A DNA stretch of 64,000 bases from the NCBI GenBank assembly GCA_002428995.1, contig DIYJ01000012.1, positions 41,319 to 105,318 on the forward strand. The letters run 5' to 3'. Positions within the stretch are counted from its first letter, which is position 1; each line of letters begins with the position of its first letter. This stretch comes from Flavobacteriales bacterium UBA6057. GTDB lineage: Bacteria > Bacteroidota > Bacteroidia > Flavobacteriales_G > Salibacteraceae. The position numbers were made by a program, and so were the translations under genes. Below the pieces are notes generated by a model. The model was not told where the DNA came from, did no database searches, and was given only the letters and a program-made list of their open reading frames with translations. Below are positions 63,094 through 64,000 of this stretch, in pieces.

Positions 63094-63867
63094 ATGGAAA
63101 ACTTCATCGACCTCAACACGGAAAACATTGGCTCAGAACACATCTGCTGCGCCATCTCAGACAAGAAGTGCGTAGACAGCTACCAGGCCAAGAAGGATTG
63201 GCTCCGGAAGGAGTTTAACAACGGGTATGTTTTCAGGCGCCTGAACGAACGCGCCAAGGTGTTCATTGAATACGGCCCTGCTGAAAAAGCCTGGATTCCG
63301 GTTACCGCTCCCAATTACCTCAACGTGAATTGCTTTTGGGTGTCCGGGAAATACAAAAAGAGCGGCTACGGCAAAGCACTCTTAAAATCTGCGCTGGACG
63401 ATGCAAAACAGCAAGGCAAAAACGGCTTGGTAACGGTGGTCGGAACCAAGAAATTCCACTTTATGAGTGACACCAAGTGGTTATTGAAGCAAGGATTTAA
63501 AGAGGTGGAAAGGATCTCAAGCGGATTCAGCCTGTTGGCCCTGAAATTCGAGGATAGCATGGAGGACCCTGCATTTAATGAATCTGTCAGGAGCGGTGAA
63601 TGTCCAGAGCGTAATGGAATTGTGGTCTACTACTCCAACCGCTGTCCCTTTGCAGAATTCCACGCCAAAGAGTCGCTGATCGAGACGGCCCAAAAGCGCA
63701 ACCTGCCTTTGAAAGTGATCAAGCTGAAAACCATGGAAGAAGCGCAAAACTGCCCGAGTCCGGCTACTATTTTCAGTTTGTTCCTGAACGGTAAGTTCAT
63801 GACCACTGACCTGAGTGTGTGCATGGACAGCCGCTACGACAAAGTGATGGACAAACTGAGAGCATAA
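63094..63867 (+). CDS. YoaP-type GNAT N-acetyltransferase
   Basis: A 257-residue protein closely resembling the YoaP family: ICCAISDKKCVDSYQAKKDWL near the start, the acetyl-CoA-binding loop SGKYKKSGYGKALLKSAL (about 90-107), TVVGTKKFHFMSDTKWLLKQGF, and the C-terminal YoaP domain with VYYSNRCPFAEFHAKESL and MTTDLSVCMDSRYDKVM. The C-terminal domain is thioredoxin-like in style. Substrate unknown; family size is matched exactly, so the gene is complete. Confidence 0.9.
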   Translation: MENFIDLNTENIGSEHICCAISDKKCVDSYQAKKDWLRKEFNNGYVFRRLNERAKVFIEYGPAEKAWIPVTAPNYLNVNCFWVSGKYKKSGYGKALLKSALDDAKQQGKNGLVTVVGTKKFHFMSDTKWLLKQGFKEVERISSGFSLLALKFEDSMEDPAFNESVRSGECPERNGIVVYYSNRCPFAEFHAKESLIETAQKRNLPLKVIKLKTMEEAQNCPSPATIFSLFLNGKFMTTDLSVCMDSRYDKVMDKLRA

Positions 63868-63911
63868 GCTGCCTGCGTTTCGTTACGATTCATTTTCATG
63901 ATGTTGATGCA

Positions 63912-63984
63912 GCCCGCCACCTTGCCAAGGAAGTGGCGGGCCAGCAAAATGAATGGCGGGCCATCGATTTACATTGGCCCGCCA
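63912..63984. repeat. Nested GGCGGGCC palindromes at the window end
   Basis: GCCCGCCAC (63912-63920) pairs with GTGGCGGGC (63933-63941), and TGGCGGGCC (63954-63962) pairs with GGCCCGCCA (63976-63984). Four copies of the same 8-9 bp word form two hairpins after the YoaP gene. Could be a REP cluster; T runs are absent. Confidence 0.6.
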
Positions 63985-64000
63985 CCTCTGAAGTGAACTG

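Overview
The window reads as a chromosomal piece from a free-living, probably marine member of the Bacteroidota. At least six large secreted proteins end in type IX secretion (T9SS) sorting domains, there is a gliding-motility-type C-terminus, LytTR/LytS and AraC regulators are present, and Shine-Dalgarno sequences are mostly missing. Base composition is near 50% GC, with a few clearly AT-richer genes. Flavobacteriia or Saprospiria both fit; the sequence alone does not decide. I see no rRNA, tRNA, CRISPR array or replication origin.

Layout. 1-3.4 kb: end of a membrane protein, a LytS/LytTR two-component pair and a T9SS protein. 3.4-6.5 kb: an XRE regulator with palindromes upstream, divergent from an AT-rich Mrr-type nuclease fused to a STAND NTPase (probable defence gene). 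6.7-10.7 kb: a secreted SGNH-like/PKD protein, two paralogous short peptides with double-glycine leaders, and an unrecognised 361-aa protein. 10.9-14.9 kb: a six-repeat propeller-like protein, a CIA30-domain protein and a CPA2 antiporter with an RCK domain. 14.9-18.3 kb: the most striking locus, two adjacent fusion genes (TetR + PvcA/IsnA isonitrile synthase; PvcB/IsnB-like TauD dioxygenase + UbiA prenyltransferase). 18.9-33.6 kb: very large T9SS adhesin-like proteins, an orphan pair of gp19-like contractile-injection tail-tube genes and a YdjM-type membrane protein. 33.7-44.4 kb: housekeeping and regulatory genes (orphan NarL regulator, SRAP-family protein lacking its catalytic Cys, NmrA-like, Crp-like, a trypsin-like lipoprotein, histidine phosphatase, GNAT, flavin amine oxidase). 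44.6-47.8 kb: an AT-rich NACHT NTPase (probable defence gene) next to a REP-associated tyrosine transposase flanked by its palindromes. 47.9-63.9 kb: a DUF3179 protein, an esterase-AraC pair, a second AraC gene, further T9SS proteins, a TonB-C protein, a serine hydrolase and several lineage-specific hypotheticals, ending with a YoaP-type acetyltransferase.

How genes fit together. The two isonitrile genes are 31 bp apart on one strand and together encode amino-acid isonitrile formation, oxidative tailoring and aromatic prenylation, with a TetR domain built into the first enzyme. The two defence-type NTPases stand alone, each AT-richer than its surroundings, which suggests separate acquisitions. 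The T9SS proteins are cargo of an export machine encoded elsewhere.

Intergenic DNA carries several dispersed repeat families: an element bounded by inverted arrays of ATCAGATGATT-like units (three copies plus one solo array), GATCAAG heptamer arrays (three places), a 115-bp self-complementary unit in tandem near 41 kb, the GCGAC-TCCT-GTCGC REPs around the transposase, and degenerate CAAGTTCAA tracts. Function calls rest on motif recognition by eye; no database search was run.
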